From: HGM04593 sp045646965
GTDB lineage: Bacteria > Bacteroidota > Bacteroidia > Bacteroidales > Bacteroidaceae
Assembly (NCBI GenBank): GCA_045646965.1
Contig: JAZRLR010000034.1
Span: 1 to 64,000, forward strand
DNA: 64,000 nt
Direction: 5' to 3'
Shown here: positions 35,401 through 41,802 of the stretch, piece by piece
Layout of the letters: each line of letters begins with the position of its first letter
How positions within the stretch are numbered: the first letter of the stretch is position 1
Made by a program: the position numbers and the translations under genes
Notes under the pieces: generated by a model
Databases searched by the model: none
The model's input: only the letters and a program-made list of their open reading frames with translations
Told to the model about the DNA's origin: nothing

Positions 35401-36142
35401 ACCCTTGCTGTGAGTAGAAATTCTGCGCGTGCTCATACTTTCCCGACTTGTAGTTCCACGACACCGTGCCGGTGGCATAAAAGAGCAGACGACCACTCTC
35501 GCGCCACAGAGGCACCTCGCAGAGGTCGTCGGGCAAGGTGTGTATATTTGTCTCGGGCAGGATTGTGCCGCCGTAACCATAGAGACGCACCTTGTCTATC
35601 TCCTTAAAACCCATCTTGGCAAGCTCGGCCGAGGTTATCTGATGCATACCGCGCTCGGTAACAGATATTTTCACCCAGCGTCCCTGCGCAAGAAGCGAGT
35701 TTTCGGCATAGCGGGCGGGGGCGGAGGTGCGCGGCAGCGACGCCGGAGCCCTCTCGGCGCGAGGCTCCCGTTTCACCGAGAGCTTGTAGGATTCTATGCG
35801 CTTGAACTTGCCGTCGGTGCAGACTACGGGGAGAAACAGGATATTCAGCTGTGGCTCCTTTGCCGCAATGGAGACGTAGGTCTCAACGACGGGCACAGAG
35901 GGCACCTCGCCTGCACGCAGACGATAGCGGGCGACCTCCTCGGCACTCATAGGAGTGTATTCGGGATACTCCACTGCGGCACTGTACTCGTAGCCCTCGT
36001 AGTCGGCGGGCAAGGGAAGCACCTGCGAGCAGACAGGCAGCAGAGAGTCGCTCTGCGCCCTGCTCCACTCCACGGCGACAAACTGCGCCTGCGCAGCCAC
36101 CGCAAAGAGAAGGAGTATAAAAAAGAGTATCTTCTGTTTCAT
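32408..36142 (-). CDS. porU: T9SS C-terminal signal peptidase/sortase PorU
   Basis: A 1244-residue gingipain-like (C25) peptidase with signal peptide (ILFFILLLFAVAAQAQ). A large N-terminal beta region precedes the catalytic domain. Catalytic His in VVNYSGHGS (about residue 745) and Cys in WVTASCDIG (about 780). The C-terminus is itself a T9SS sorting domain (LAPNPARGG, LPTGVYLYRACI). PorU removes sorting domains of cargo at the surface and attaches A-LPS. It is followed by porV and ispF as in P. gingivalis. Confidence 0.95.
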   Translation of the reverse strand: MKQKILFFILLLFAVAAQAQFVAVEWSRAQSDSLLPVCSQVLPLPADYEGYEYSAAVEYPEYTPMSAEEVARYRLRAGEVPSVPVVETYVSIAAKEPQLNILFLPVVCTDGKFKRIESYKLSVKREPRAERAPASLPRTSAPARYAENSLLAQGRWVKISVTERGMHQITSAELAKMGFKEIDKVRLYGYGGTILPETNIHTLPDDLCEVPLWRESGRLLFYATGTVSWNYKSGKYEHAQNFYSQQGYYFITESDEPLPAFPARPSADSYAATLTTYPDYLLYEKDEISLCNFGRVMLDGYNFAKGRTRSYSFDLTGFAGSTLSADVSFGTSAEATSSVAVEINGKKLGNIGLPQLSSADLGKISVGKFNATPAANTTVKLTHSVSVDGQSGFLDYIRLNFSRDLAFRTPQMNFRGNGTAGNAKFVIAQAPASLCVLNVSSSAGIYAVEGTHADGKYSFAAPASSGDEYVAFDTKASFPSVKIVGAVSNQNLHAMGQTDMVIIVPSSGKLLSSAERLAEAHRLYDEMTVAVVTAEQVYNEFSSGTPDATAYRRFVKMLYDRAADAAAAPKYLLLFGDGCVDNRMLSYPLRTPDDYLLCYESENSVSAVYSYVLEDYFGFLDDNEGGYHKRDKIDVGVGRLPVKTASEAEAVVDKLISYMRNDVAGAWQNVVTLLGDDGDEDIPNQHMKDAEAVAAVMKENYPGYIVDRIYWDNFEPVANSTGNSYPQVTSTIYDRLNEGALVVNYSGHGSATTMSHEMAWLVADMQALSSPRLPFWVTASCDIGPFDLGDNSLAEAAMLNPAGGAVGLLTTTRTVLQVYNSIINRAFMQQLLTSSRNGRKQAVGDALRIAKNNVINTSSDLSENKLQFVLIGDPALRLKLPEYNIVVESFNGVPATQQADVPAGGTLTVQGYVSASDGSVAADFTGLLSATLFDSEEEVITKDNLGLGTFSYTAHEKKLFAGSDSVKDGKFKITMPVPMDISYSGEAGLLNFFSVDNAKARSAQGLFDNFLIAGTASSDANDGKGPEIKVYLNTPSFADGDEVNATPCLFAEFYDENGINTIGTGIGHDIKLEIDNDINHTYNLNDAYTPVVGDYKRGTVVCPLKELPAGEHKLLLRAWDIFNNSTVVELTFVVVPHLAPQLASLTLAPNPARGGVTSYFELRHDLPQSALDVIVEVLDFQGRVLWRNSEKTVCDGGVYTLVWNVTSLGGSPLPTGVYLYRACISSGESRAVTKTGKFMVINNK

Positions 36143-36148
36143 AGCAGT

Positions 36149-36763
36149 TTATCGAATGCGGAAATCGAGAACTTTATCCTCGCCCAGATAACCCCTCAAA
36201 TGTGTGTTTATGCGGGCGGGGCCCACACCTGCGGGAGTTCCGGTGAAGATGAGGTCACCTGTCTTCAGGGTGCAGAAACGGCTCACATAGGCCACAATCT
36301 CATCGACCGAGAAGAGCATCTGCGAGGTGCTTGCGCTCTGCACCACCTCGTCGTCTATGGTGAGCGAGAAGTGTGTGTCGTTTATATCGAAATTCTCCAC
36401 AGGGCGGAACTCGCCGAGCACGGCTGCGCCGTCGAAGCCCTTTGAGAGTTCCCACGGAGCGCCTGCGGCAATCATCTGTCGCTGCATCTCACGGGCGGTG
36501 AAGTCTATGCCCACGGTAATTGCGTCGTAGTAACGACGGGCAAAGCGGGCAGGGATACTCTTGCCCAGCTGATTTATGCGCACAACAACCTCGGCCTCGT
36601 AGTCTATCTGTCCCAGGAAGTCGGGCATATAGAAATGCTTGCCGTTCTTCAGGATAGAGGAGTCGGGTTTCATAAATATCATCGGGAACTGCGGTTTCTG
36701 GGTAGTTCCGTCGAACTCAAATGCGTGACAAGGGTAGTTCTTCCCTACTGCTATTATTTTCAT
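36149..36763 (-). CDS. Fumarylacetoacetate-hydrolase-family enzyme
   Basis: A 204-residue single-domain FAH protein, as in FAHD1-type acylpyruvase or oxaloacetate tautomerase/decarboxylase. Metal-binding residues are in the LGQIDYEAEVVVRI and GIDFTAREMQ segments; the family end motif DLIFTGTPAGVG is present. Its ATG overlaps the rex stop (ATGA), so translation is coupled. The porU start is 7 bp downstream. Substrate uncertain. Confidence 0.88.
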   Translation of the reverse strand: MKIIAVGKNYPCHAFEFDGTTQKPQFPMIFMKPDSSILKNGKHFYMPDFLGQIDYEAEVVVRINQLGKSIPARFARRYYDAITVGIDFTAREMQRQMIAAGAPWELSKGFDGAAVLGEFRPVENFDINDTHFSLTIDDEVVQSASTSQMLFSVDEIVAYVSRFCTLKTGDLIFTGTPAGVGPARINTHLRGYLGEDKVLDFRIR

Positions 36764-37431
36764 CGGCTGATGGTTTTTGTCTCCTGCTCGCCGTCGAGCC
36801 CTTCGAGACGATTAAACATAAGTGAAAGATGCGCATAGAGCGAGGTGTTCTGCACCACAATATTGTCGGGCACCCTGATGCGCAAAGGGGTGAAGTTCCA
36901 TATAGCCTTCACGCCCCACACGACCATTTTATCGGCAACCTCCTGCGCGCTCTCTATGGGCACGGTGAGGACACCTATGCGCACATTGTGGCGGCGCATC
37001 TGCTTTTCGAGCTCGCTGATGTGGTACACGGGAATACCCGACACGTTGTGCCCCACGATGTTACGGCTCACATCGAAAGCTGCCACAATCTCGAGACCGA
37101 ACTGCTTGAGGCCCGAGTCGTTGAGCAGCGCAGTGCCCAAACGGCCCGTGCCAAAGAGGAAAGCCTTGTGCATACGGGTAAAGCCCAGAAAATCCTCGAG
37201 CACCTGCAACAGGTTATCTATGTCGTAGCCCACACGGGTGCGCCCCACGATATTTACACACGAGAGGTCCTTTGCAATCTGTGAGGCAACGATATTTGTC
37301 TCCTTCGACAGGCGTGTCGATGAGACATACTGCTCGCCACGCGTCTTCAGCAGGCGGCACACCGACAGGTACCACGGCAGGCGACGCAGCGTGGGCTCGG
37401 GAACTTTTTCTGTATTGTGTATCTCAATCAT
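36760..37431 (-). CDS. rex: Redox-sensing repressor Rex
   Basis: A winged-helix N-terminus (PEPTLRRLPWYLSVCRLLKT, SSTRLSKETNIVASQIAKDL) is followed by a Rossmann NAD(H) domain (AFLFGTGRLGTALL) and the C-terminal domain-swapped helix. Rex represses fermentation and respiratory genes when NADH is low. The start at 37431 (MIEIHNTEKVPEPTL) fits the family; in-frame starts at 37443 and 37455 are possible. It heads the run containing FAH, porU and porV. Confidence 0.92.
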   Translation of the reverse strand: MIEIHNTEKVPEPTLRRLPWYLSVCRLLKTRGEQYVSSTRLSKETNIVASQIAKDLSCVNIVGRTRVGYDIDNLLQVLEDFLGFTRMHKAFLFGTGRLGTALLNDSGLKQFGLEIVAAFDVSRNIVGHNVSGIPVYHISELEKQMRRHNVRIGVLTVPIESAQEVADKMVVWGVKAIWNFTPLRIRVPDNIVVQNTSLYAHLSLMFNRLEGLDGEQETKTISR

Positions 37432-37469
37432 AAGCGGGCGCATACTCACGCGCATAATTATTAACGTAG

Positions 37470-37477
37470 CAAAAGTA
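37470..37477 (-). promoter_or_regulatory. Promoter -7 box of rex
   Basis: The minus strand reads TACTTTTG followed by C. It predicts a transcript start near 37462, which favours one of the downstream ATGs (37443 or 37431) over 37455. Confidence 0.55.
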
Positions 37478-37558
37478 ATGTTATTTTGCGAGCAGGGAAA
37501 AAATATGCGGGATTATTATTATATTAGCAACCGATTAACTGCAAGAGAGAGAAAAAGT

Positions 37559-37897
37559 ATGAAAAAAAACGACTGGAAAGATAGGCTGAACATTGTCTAC
37601 TCCACAAACCCCGATTTCCAATATTCCACCGATGAAAAGGAGGAAATTGAGACACTTCCCAAGCAACAGCAGAAGCTGCGCGTGAGCATAGAGAAGAACC
37701 ACCGCGGCGGAAAAACCGTGACCATAGTGAAAAACTTTGTCGGCAGCGAGGAGGATATAAAAGAGCTCGGCAGGCTGCTGAAGACAAAGTGCGGAGTGGG
37801 CGGCAGCGTAAAAGAGGGAGAAATTCTCGTTCAAGGAGAATTCAAGGAAAAAGTTATTGAAATATTGAAAAAAGAGGGCTACAGCCAAACAAAATAG
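37559..37897 (+). CDS. SUI1/eIF1-like translation factor (YciH type)
   Basis: A 112-residue protein starting MKKNDWKDRLNIVYSTNPD. The C-terminal half has the SUI1 fold signature: RVSIEKNHRGGKTVTIVKNF, then LGRLLKTKCGVGGSVKEG and an EILVQGEF strand. Bacterial SUI1 proteins resemble eIF1 and affect start-site selection in vitro; their cellular role is unclear. The start at 37559 is chosen since upstream sequence is non-coding and the protein aligns with the family from there. Followed by pyrE with its own promoter. Confidence 0.92.
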   Translation: MKKNDWKDRLNIVYSTNPDFQYSTDEKEEIETLPKQQQKLRVSIEKNHRGGKTVTIVKNFVGSEEDIKELGRLLKTKCGVGGSVKEGEILVQGEFKEKVIEILKKEGYSQTK

Positions 37898-37929
37898 GAA
37901 AAACAACAGCTTTTGACATATTTTTATTT

Positions 37930-37937
37930 TATCTTCG
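37930..37937 (+). promoter_or_regulatory. Promoter -7 box of pyrE-argH operon
   Basis: TATCTTCG followed by CAAC, 44 nt before the pyrE ATG. A TTTG at 37912 is only 14 bp upstream, shorter than usual. Confidence 0.55.
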
Positions 37938-37980
37938 CAACGAAAACAAGCAAATTCATTTAACTAAAATATCAGAAATT

Positions 37981-38625
37981 ATGGCAAACAAATCTAAATT
38001 ATTACTTGCAGCCGAGCTGCTGAAAATCAAGGCAGTGAAGTTACAGCCCACAGAGCCTTTCACTTGGGCATCGGGTTGGAAATCTCCTTTCTACTGTGAC
38101 AACCGCAAGACTTTGTCTTTCCCCGAGCTGCGCACACGCGTAAAGCTCGGTCTTGCCAACCTCATTCTCGAGGAGTTCCCCGAGGCTGACACCGTGGCAG
38201 GCGTTGCAACAGGTGCCATCGCACAGGGTGCTCTCGTAGCCGAGGAACTTGCAAAACCCTTTGTATATGTACGTCCCAAAGCCAAAGACCACGGCCTCGG
38301 CAACCAGATTGAGGGTGACATTCAGCCCGGAGCAAAGGTTGTAGTGGTTGAGGACCTCGTATCTACAGGTATGAGCAGTTTGAAGGCCGTAGACGCTTTG
38401 CGTGCCGCAGGCGTAGAGGTTGTAGGTATGGTTGCATCGTTCACATACGGCTTCAGCGTAGCCGAGGAGGCTTTTGCCAACGCAGGCGTGAAGCTCGTAA
38501 CCCTCACCGACTATGAGCACGTGCTCGAGGCAGCAAAAGAGACCGGATATATCACCGAAGAGGTTATGCCCACACTGCGTGAGTGGCGCGCCAACCCCTC
38601 GGAGTGGAGAAACGACTTAAAGTAA
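37981..38625 (+). CDS. pyrE: Orotate phosphoribosyltransferase
   Basis: A 214-residue pyrimidine enzyme joining orotate to PRPP. PRPP-binding motif VVVVEDLVSTGMSSL; N-terminal motif FTWASGWKSPFYCDNRK; active-site lysine region RPKAKDHGLGNQIEG. Full length. Followed by an SRPBCC protein (4-bp gap) and argH (4-bp gap), forming an operon. Confidence 0.96.
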   Translation: MANKSKLLLAAELLKIKAVKLQPTEPFTWASGWKSPFYCDNRKTLSFPELRTRVKLGLANLILEEFPEADTVAGVATGAIAQGALVAEELAKPFVYVRPKAKDHGLGNQIEGDIQPGAKVVVVEDLVSTGMSSLKAVDALRAAGVEVVGMVASFTYGFSVAEEAFANAGVKLVTLTDYEHVLEAAKETGYITEEVMPTLREWRANPSEWRNDLK

Positions 38626-38629
38626 TGCT

Positions 38630-39040
38630 ATGAGCCAATACGAAAGCAGCGTAAAGAACATTCCCTACCCCCAGGAGAGAGTATACAGCAAACTCGAAGA
38701 CCTCAATAACCTCGAGAGCATCAAAGACCGCGTGCCGCAGGACAAGGTGAAGGAATTCGCCTTCGACCGCGACAGCGTAACCGTAGAGGTTTCGCCTTTG
38801 GGCAAAATAACACTCAAGATTATTGAGCGCGAGGAGCCCAAGTGCATCAAATTCGAGACCGTGGGCTCTCCTATGCCCGCAAACTTCTGGGTGCAGATTA
38901 TCCCCGACGGCGACCAGGCGTCAAAGATGAGAGTTGTGGCAAAGGCCGAGATTAATTTTATGCTACGCTCAATGATTGAAAAACCTTTGAAGGATGGGCT
39001 CGAGAAGATTGCCGACGCCCTCTCTATGATAGCATATTGA
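38630..39040 (+). CDS. SRPBCC-family (START-like) protein
   Basis: A 136-residue protein with the beta-alpha-grip features of the SRPBCC superfamily: N-terminal YESSVKNIPYPQERVYSKLED, central strands VTVEVSPLGKITLKI and IKFETVGSP, and a long C-terminal amphipathic helix (SMIEKPLKDGLEKIADALSM). Such proteins bind hydrophobic ligands; the ligand is unknown. It is tightly packed between pyrE and argH, an arrangement common in Bacteroidales. Confidence 0.82.
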   Translation: MSQYESSVKNIPYPQERVYSKLEDLNNLESIKDRVPQDKVKEFAFDRDSVTVEVSPLGKITLKIIEREEPKCIKFETVGSPMPANFWVQIIPDGDQASKMRVVAKAEINFMLRSMIEKPLKDGLEKIADALSMIAY

Positions 39041-39044
39041 TTAT

Positions 39045-40385
39045 ATGGCAAAAAAACTTTGGCAGAAAAACATAGATGTAAACCCCGAGATTGAGCGTTT
39101 CACCGTGGGAAAAGACCGCGAAATGGACCTCTTTCTTGCCCGCTACGACATTATAGGCTCACTCGCCCACAGCGCTATGCTGCAGAGCATCGGTATGCTC
39201 ACAGCCGAGGAGAAAGAGAGCCTGCACAACGAGCTGCGCAATATATACGCCACCGTGGAAGAGGGCAACTTCGTCATTGAGGAGGGCGTGGAGGATGTGC
39301 ACTCACAGGTGGAGCTTATGCTCACACGCAAGCTGGGCGACACAGGAAAGAAGATACACAGCGGCCGCTCACGCAACGACCAGGTGCTGCTCGACCTGAA
39401 GCTCTTCACACGCAAGGAGTTGCAGAATATCTGCGAAGCGGTAAAAGAGCTCTTCGACGCACTCATAGAGCAGAGCGACAAGCACAAAGACGTGCTTATG
39501 CCGGGCTACACACACCTCCAGGTGGCTATGCCCTCGTCGTTTGGTCTGTGGTTCGGCGCGTACGCCGAGAGCCTCGCCGACGATATGCTCTATCTGCAGG
39601 CGGCCTACAGAATGTGTAACCGCAACCCCCTGGGCTCTGCTGCAGGATACGGCTCGTCGTTCCCCCTCAACCGCACAATGACCACAGAGCTCCTGGGCTT
39701 CGACTCAATGAACTACAACGTGGTATATGCACAAATGGGACGCGGCAAGTGCGAGCGCAACGTGGCTTATGCCCTTGCGAGCGTGGCCGGCACACTCTCA
39801 AAGATGGCTTTCGACGCCTGTATGTTCAACTCACAGAACTTCGGCTTTGTAAAACTCCCCGCCGAGTGTACCACAGGAAGCAGCATTATGCCGCACAAGA
39901 AAAACCCCGATGTGTTTGAGCTTCTGCGTGCAAAATGCAACCGTCTGCAGGCACTGCCCACAGATATCATCCTTATTATGAACAACCTGCCCAGCGGATA
40001 CTTCCGCGACTTGCAGATTATAAAGGAGCTCTTCCTGCCCGCATTCGAGAGTCTCAAAGAGTGCATCGATATGGCGACATATATCATACGACGCATAGAG
40101 GCAAAGAGAGATATTCTGGAGGACAGCCGCTACGACGCGATGTTCAGCGTAGAGGAGGTGAACCGCCTTGCGGCCGAGGGTATGCCCTTCCGCGATGCAT
40201 ATAAAAAGGTGGGACTCGACATTGAGGCCGGCACCTTCACCCCCGACAAGAATATCAGACACACACACGAAGGCAGCATAGGCAACTTGTGCAACGAGCA
40301 GATAACAGCCCTTATGGAGAGCATCTGCGAAGCTATGAACTTTGAAAAAACCCGAGAAGCAGAGAAAGCACTGCTCGGACGATAG
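39045..40385 (+). CDS. argH: Argininosuccinate lyase
   Basis: A 446-residue fumarase/aspartase-superfamily enzyme, last step of arginine synthesis. The signature GSSIMPHKKNP and SGRSRNDQVLLDL are visible, with the catalytic Ser/His regions in place. Length is normal, about 450. It ends the pyrE operon and is followed by a terminator. Confidence 0.96.
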   Translation: MAKKLWQKNIDVNPEIERFTVGKDREMDLFLARYDIIGSLAHSAMLQSIGMLTAEEKESLHNELRNIYATVEEGNFVIEEGVEDVHSQVELMLTRKLGDTGKKIHSGRSRNDQVLLDLKLFTRKELQNICEAVKELFDALIEQSDKHKDVLMPGYTHLQVAMPSSFGLWFGAYAESLADDMLYLQAAYRMCNRNPLGSAAGYGSSFPLNRTMTTELLGFDSMNYNVVYAQMGRGKCERNVAYALASVAGTLSKMAFDACMFNSQNFGFVKLPAECTTGSSIMPHKKNPDVFELLRAKCNRLQALPTDIILIMNNLPSGYFRDLQIIKELFLPAFESLKECIDMATYIIRRIEAKRDILEDSRYDAMFSVEEVNRLAAEGMPFRDAYKKVGLDIEAGTFTPDKNIRHTHEGSIGNLCNEQITALMESICEAMNFEKTREAEKALLGR

Positions 40386-40410
40386 AGGCATAACTGTTAA
40401 AAAAAGATAT

Positions 40411-40453
40411 GCAGCCGGCGGAGATACAATAAAAGACCGTCGGCTGCGTTTTT
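40411..40453 (+). terminator. Terminator of pyrE-argH operon
   Basis: GCAGCCGGCGG and CCGTCGGCTGC form a stem with a G-T pair, a 15-nt A-rich loop, then GTTTTT. Confidence 0.75.
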
Positions 40454-40474
40454 CATTGAGAGACAAGGCTTTTT

Positions 40475-41002
40475 ATGACACACAGACTATTGGCAATTAT
40501 TGCGGCAGCGATGCTTGTGACAGCCTGCACCGACGAAGAGTCGAGCGGCGGCTACCCCGTATATTTCAAATGTAGCGAAGAGTACCCCGTGAGCATAACA
40601 CAAGGCTCGGGGCAGTTCATACAAATAGAGCGCGACGGAGCATCGGCCTACAAACTCACATACTACGAGGGCAATGCGCGCCGCGAAAAGAGCGTGCAAC
40701 GCACCGCGGCCGAGATAAGAGAAGGAGCGCTGCGATACGGCCTCGGAGGGCTCATCGTGGGCACCCCGTCGGCATACGACGGAGAGCGCTGGGCATTCGA
40801 CCTGGCCTGCCCCAAATGCGAGCTCGCAAGCCGCAAGCTCACCCTCGACCTCGACGGAGGCTTCGCCCACGCCCACTGCAAGAAATGCGCCTCAAAATTC
40901 GACCTCAACAGCGGTGGAATACCCATAGAAGGCGATTCAAGACGCGCAATGTTCCGCTACAAAGTGTACCGCGACGGCACATTTATGGTAATAATAAATT
41001 AA
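40475..41002 (+). CDS. Rieske-like lipoprotein with four-Cys site
   Basis: A 175-residue lipoprotein (lipobox LVTAC, Cys18). The C-terminal half has two cysteine pairs: C112-P-K-C115 and C135-K-K-C138. The second is followed by ASKFDLNSGGIPIEG, which closely resembles the Rieske loop pattern C-x-x-H-G-S-x-F-D-x-x-G. In Rieske proteins the pairs are Cys-His; here all four are Cys, as in a rubredoxin or zinc ribbon. It may be a Rieske fold holding Zn or one Fe. It stands alone between the argH terminator and tRNA-Leu. Function unknown. Confidence 0.72.
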   Translation: MTHRLLAIIAAAMLVTACTDEESSGGYPVYFKCSEEYPVSITQGSGQFIQIERDGASAYKLTYYEGNARREKSVQRTAAEIREGALRYGLGGLIVGTPSAYDGERWAFDLACPKCELASRKLTLDLDGGFAHAHCKKCASKFDLNSGGIPIEGDSRRAMFRYKVYRDGTFMVIIN

Positions 41003-41013
41003 ATCGCAGTTTT

Positions 41014-41045
41014 TTTGCTTTATTTGTTAAAAGCCATTACCTTTG
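41014..41045 (+). promoter_or_regulatory. Promoter of tRNA-Leu
   Basis: TTTG (41014-41017), 20-bp spacer and TACCTTTG (41038-41045), a consensus Bacteroidota promoter. Transcription would start about 30 nt before the mature tRNA. Confidence 0.8.
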
Positions 41046-41082
41046 CACTGCTTTTACAAAAAGCAACTCATAACAAAAGGTC

Positions 41083-41167
41083 GCTCGAATGGTGGAATCG
41101 GTAGACACGAAGGACTTAAAATCCTTTGGCCTTAACAGCCGTGCGGGTTCAAGTCCCGCTTCGAGTA
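41083..41167 (+). tRNA. tRNA-Leu (anticodon UAA)
   Basis: An 85-nt tRNA with acceptor stem GCTCGAA paired to TTCGAGT, discriminator A, no encoded CCA. D-loop with GGTGGAATCGGTAGACA; anticodon stem AAGGA/TCCTT with loop CTTAAAA, giving anticodon TAA. A long variable arm (GGCCTTAACAGCC) is typical of type II tRNA-Leu. T-arm GCGGGTTCAAGTCCCGC is canonical. Confidence 0.97.
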
Positions 41168-41174
41168 CTGGGTC

Positions 41175-41203
41175 AATCTCTTGCAATTGCAAGAGATTTT
41201 TCT
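41175..41203 (+). terminator. Terminator of tRNA-Leu
   Basis: A perfect 24-nt palindrome AATCTCTTGC/GCAAGAGATT around AATT, followed by TTTCTTTTT. Confidence 0.85.
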
Positions 41204-41254
41204 TTTTATGCAACCATCTTTTCACATTAAAATATGCGCGAATAGATTTCTTTC

Positions 41255-41648
41255 TCACATCGTTCGGGAAACAGTTGGCTTGCTGGCTTGACCTATTCGG
41301 GACATTCAAAGGATTTCTCGAAGACCTGGTCGCTCTCGGCACTTTACAAGGCTATCCCCGGCACAACAGGCCTCGATGGTAACAAGCAGGTGCATAACTT
41401 CCAGCTCACAGGTGCTTGGGGGTATTATGCTTCTGCTTTTCGGAACTATCGCATCGGTCGGTATCAATACCTTGGTAAAGAACAAGGTAGACCTTGGCAA
41501 TACGCGCAACCTTGTAATTGTATCCCTAATCCTCACAACAGGTGTTGGCGGTGCCGAAATGACCATAGGCAGCATAACGATAGGCGGTATCGGCCTGTCA
41601 GCTTTGGTGGGTGTGATACTGAATCTTATTCTCCCCAAGAATCGGTAA
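41255..41648 (+). pseudogene. Fusion scar of DUF5020-like and UraA-like gene remnants
   Basis: Two partial coding pieces in different frames. First (to about 41409): GNSWLAGLTYSGHSKDF, then KTWSLSALYKAI and VHNFQLTG, which I recognise as the middle of DUF5020/Tsx-like nucleoside-channel proteins. It has no start and an in-frame TAG at 41243. Second (from about 41410): VLGGIMLLLFGTIASVGI, then KNKVDLGNTRNLVIVSLIL and ending LILPKNR, the C-terminal end of a UraA-type uracil permease. The junction lies within GGTGCTTGGGGG. A single deletion appears to have removed the end of the first gene and the start of the second. Not functional. Confidence 0.75.
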
Positions 41649-41725
41649 TACCCAATGATAACTTTATATTTGCTTAACTTCTCGGCAAATACCTTGCGGC
41701 TCAAAGATATAAATCATAAGAAATC

Positions 41726-41753
41726 AGGACATCGAAATTCGATGTCCTAATTT
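41726..41753. terminator. Terminator downstream of uraA remnant
   Basis: AGGACATCGAA/ATTCGATGTCCT hairpin followed by AATTTT. It may be the surviving terminator of the lost uraA gene; it also lies 3' of the convergent decarboxylase gene. Confidence 0.7.
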
Positions 41754-41802
41754 TAGTATTTACAGGAGCACTCTGTTAAATGTCTCCTCTTATAATTTTT
41801 AT

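Noticed and set aside
37440..37490. TAAC-N14-GTTA inverted repeat near the rex promoter as a Rex operator
   Set aside because: It does not match the usual Rex site (TTGTGAA/TTAACAA-type arms with a short spacer). Chance AT-rich repeat is as likely.
41083..41750. tRNA-Leu as insertion site of an integrative element
   Set aside because: No repeat of the tRNA 3' end and no integrase downstream. The downstream remnants are better explained by a deletion.
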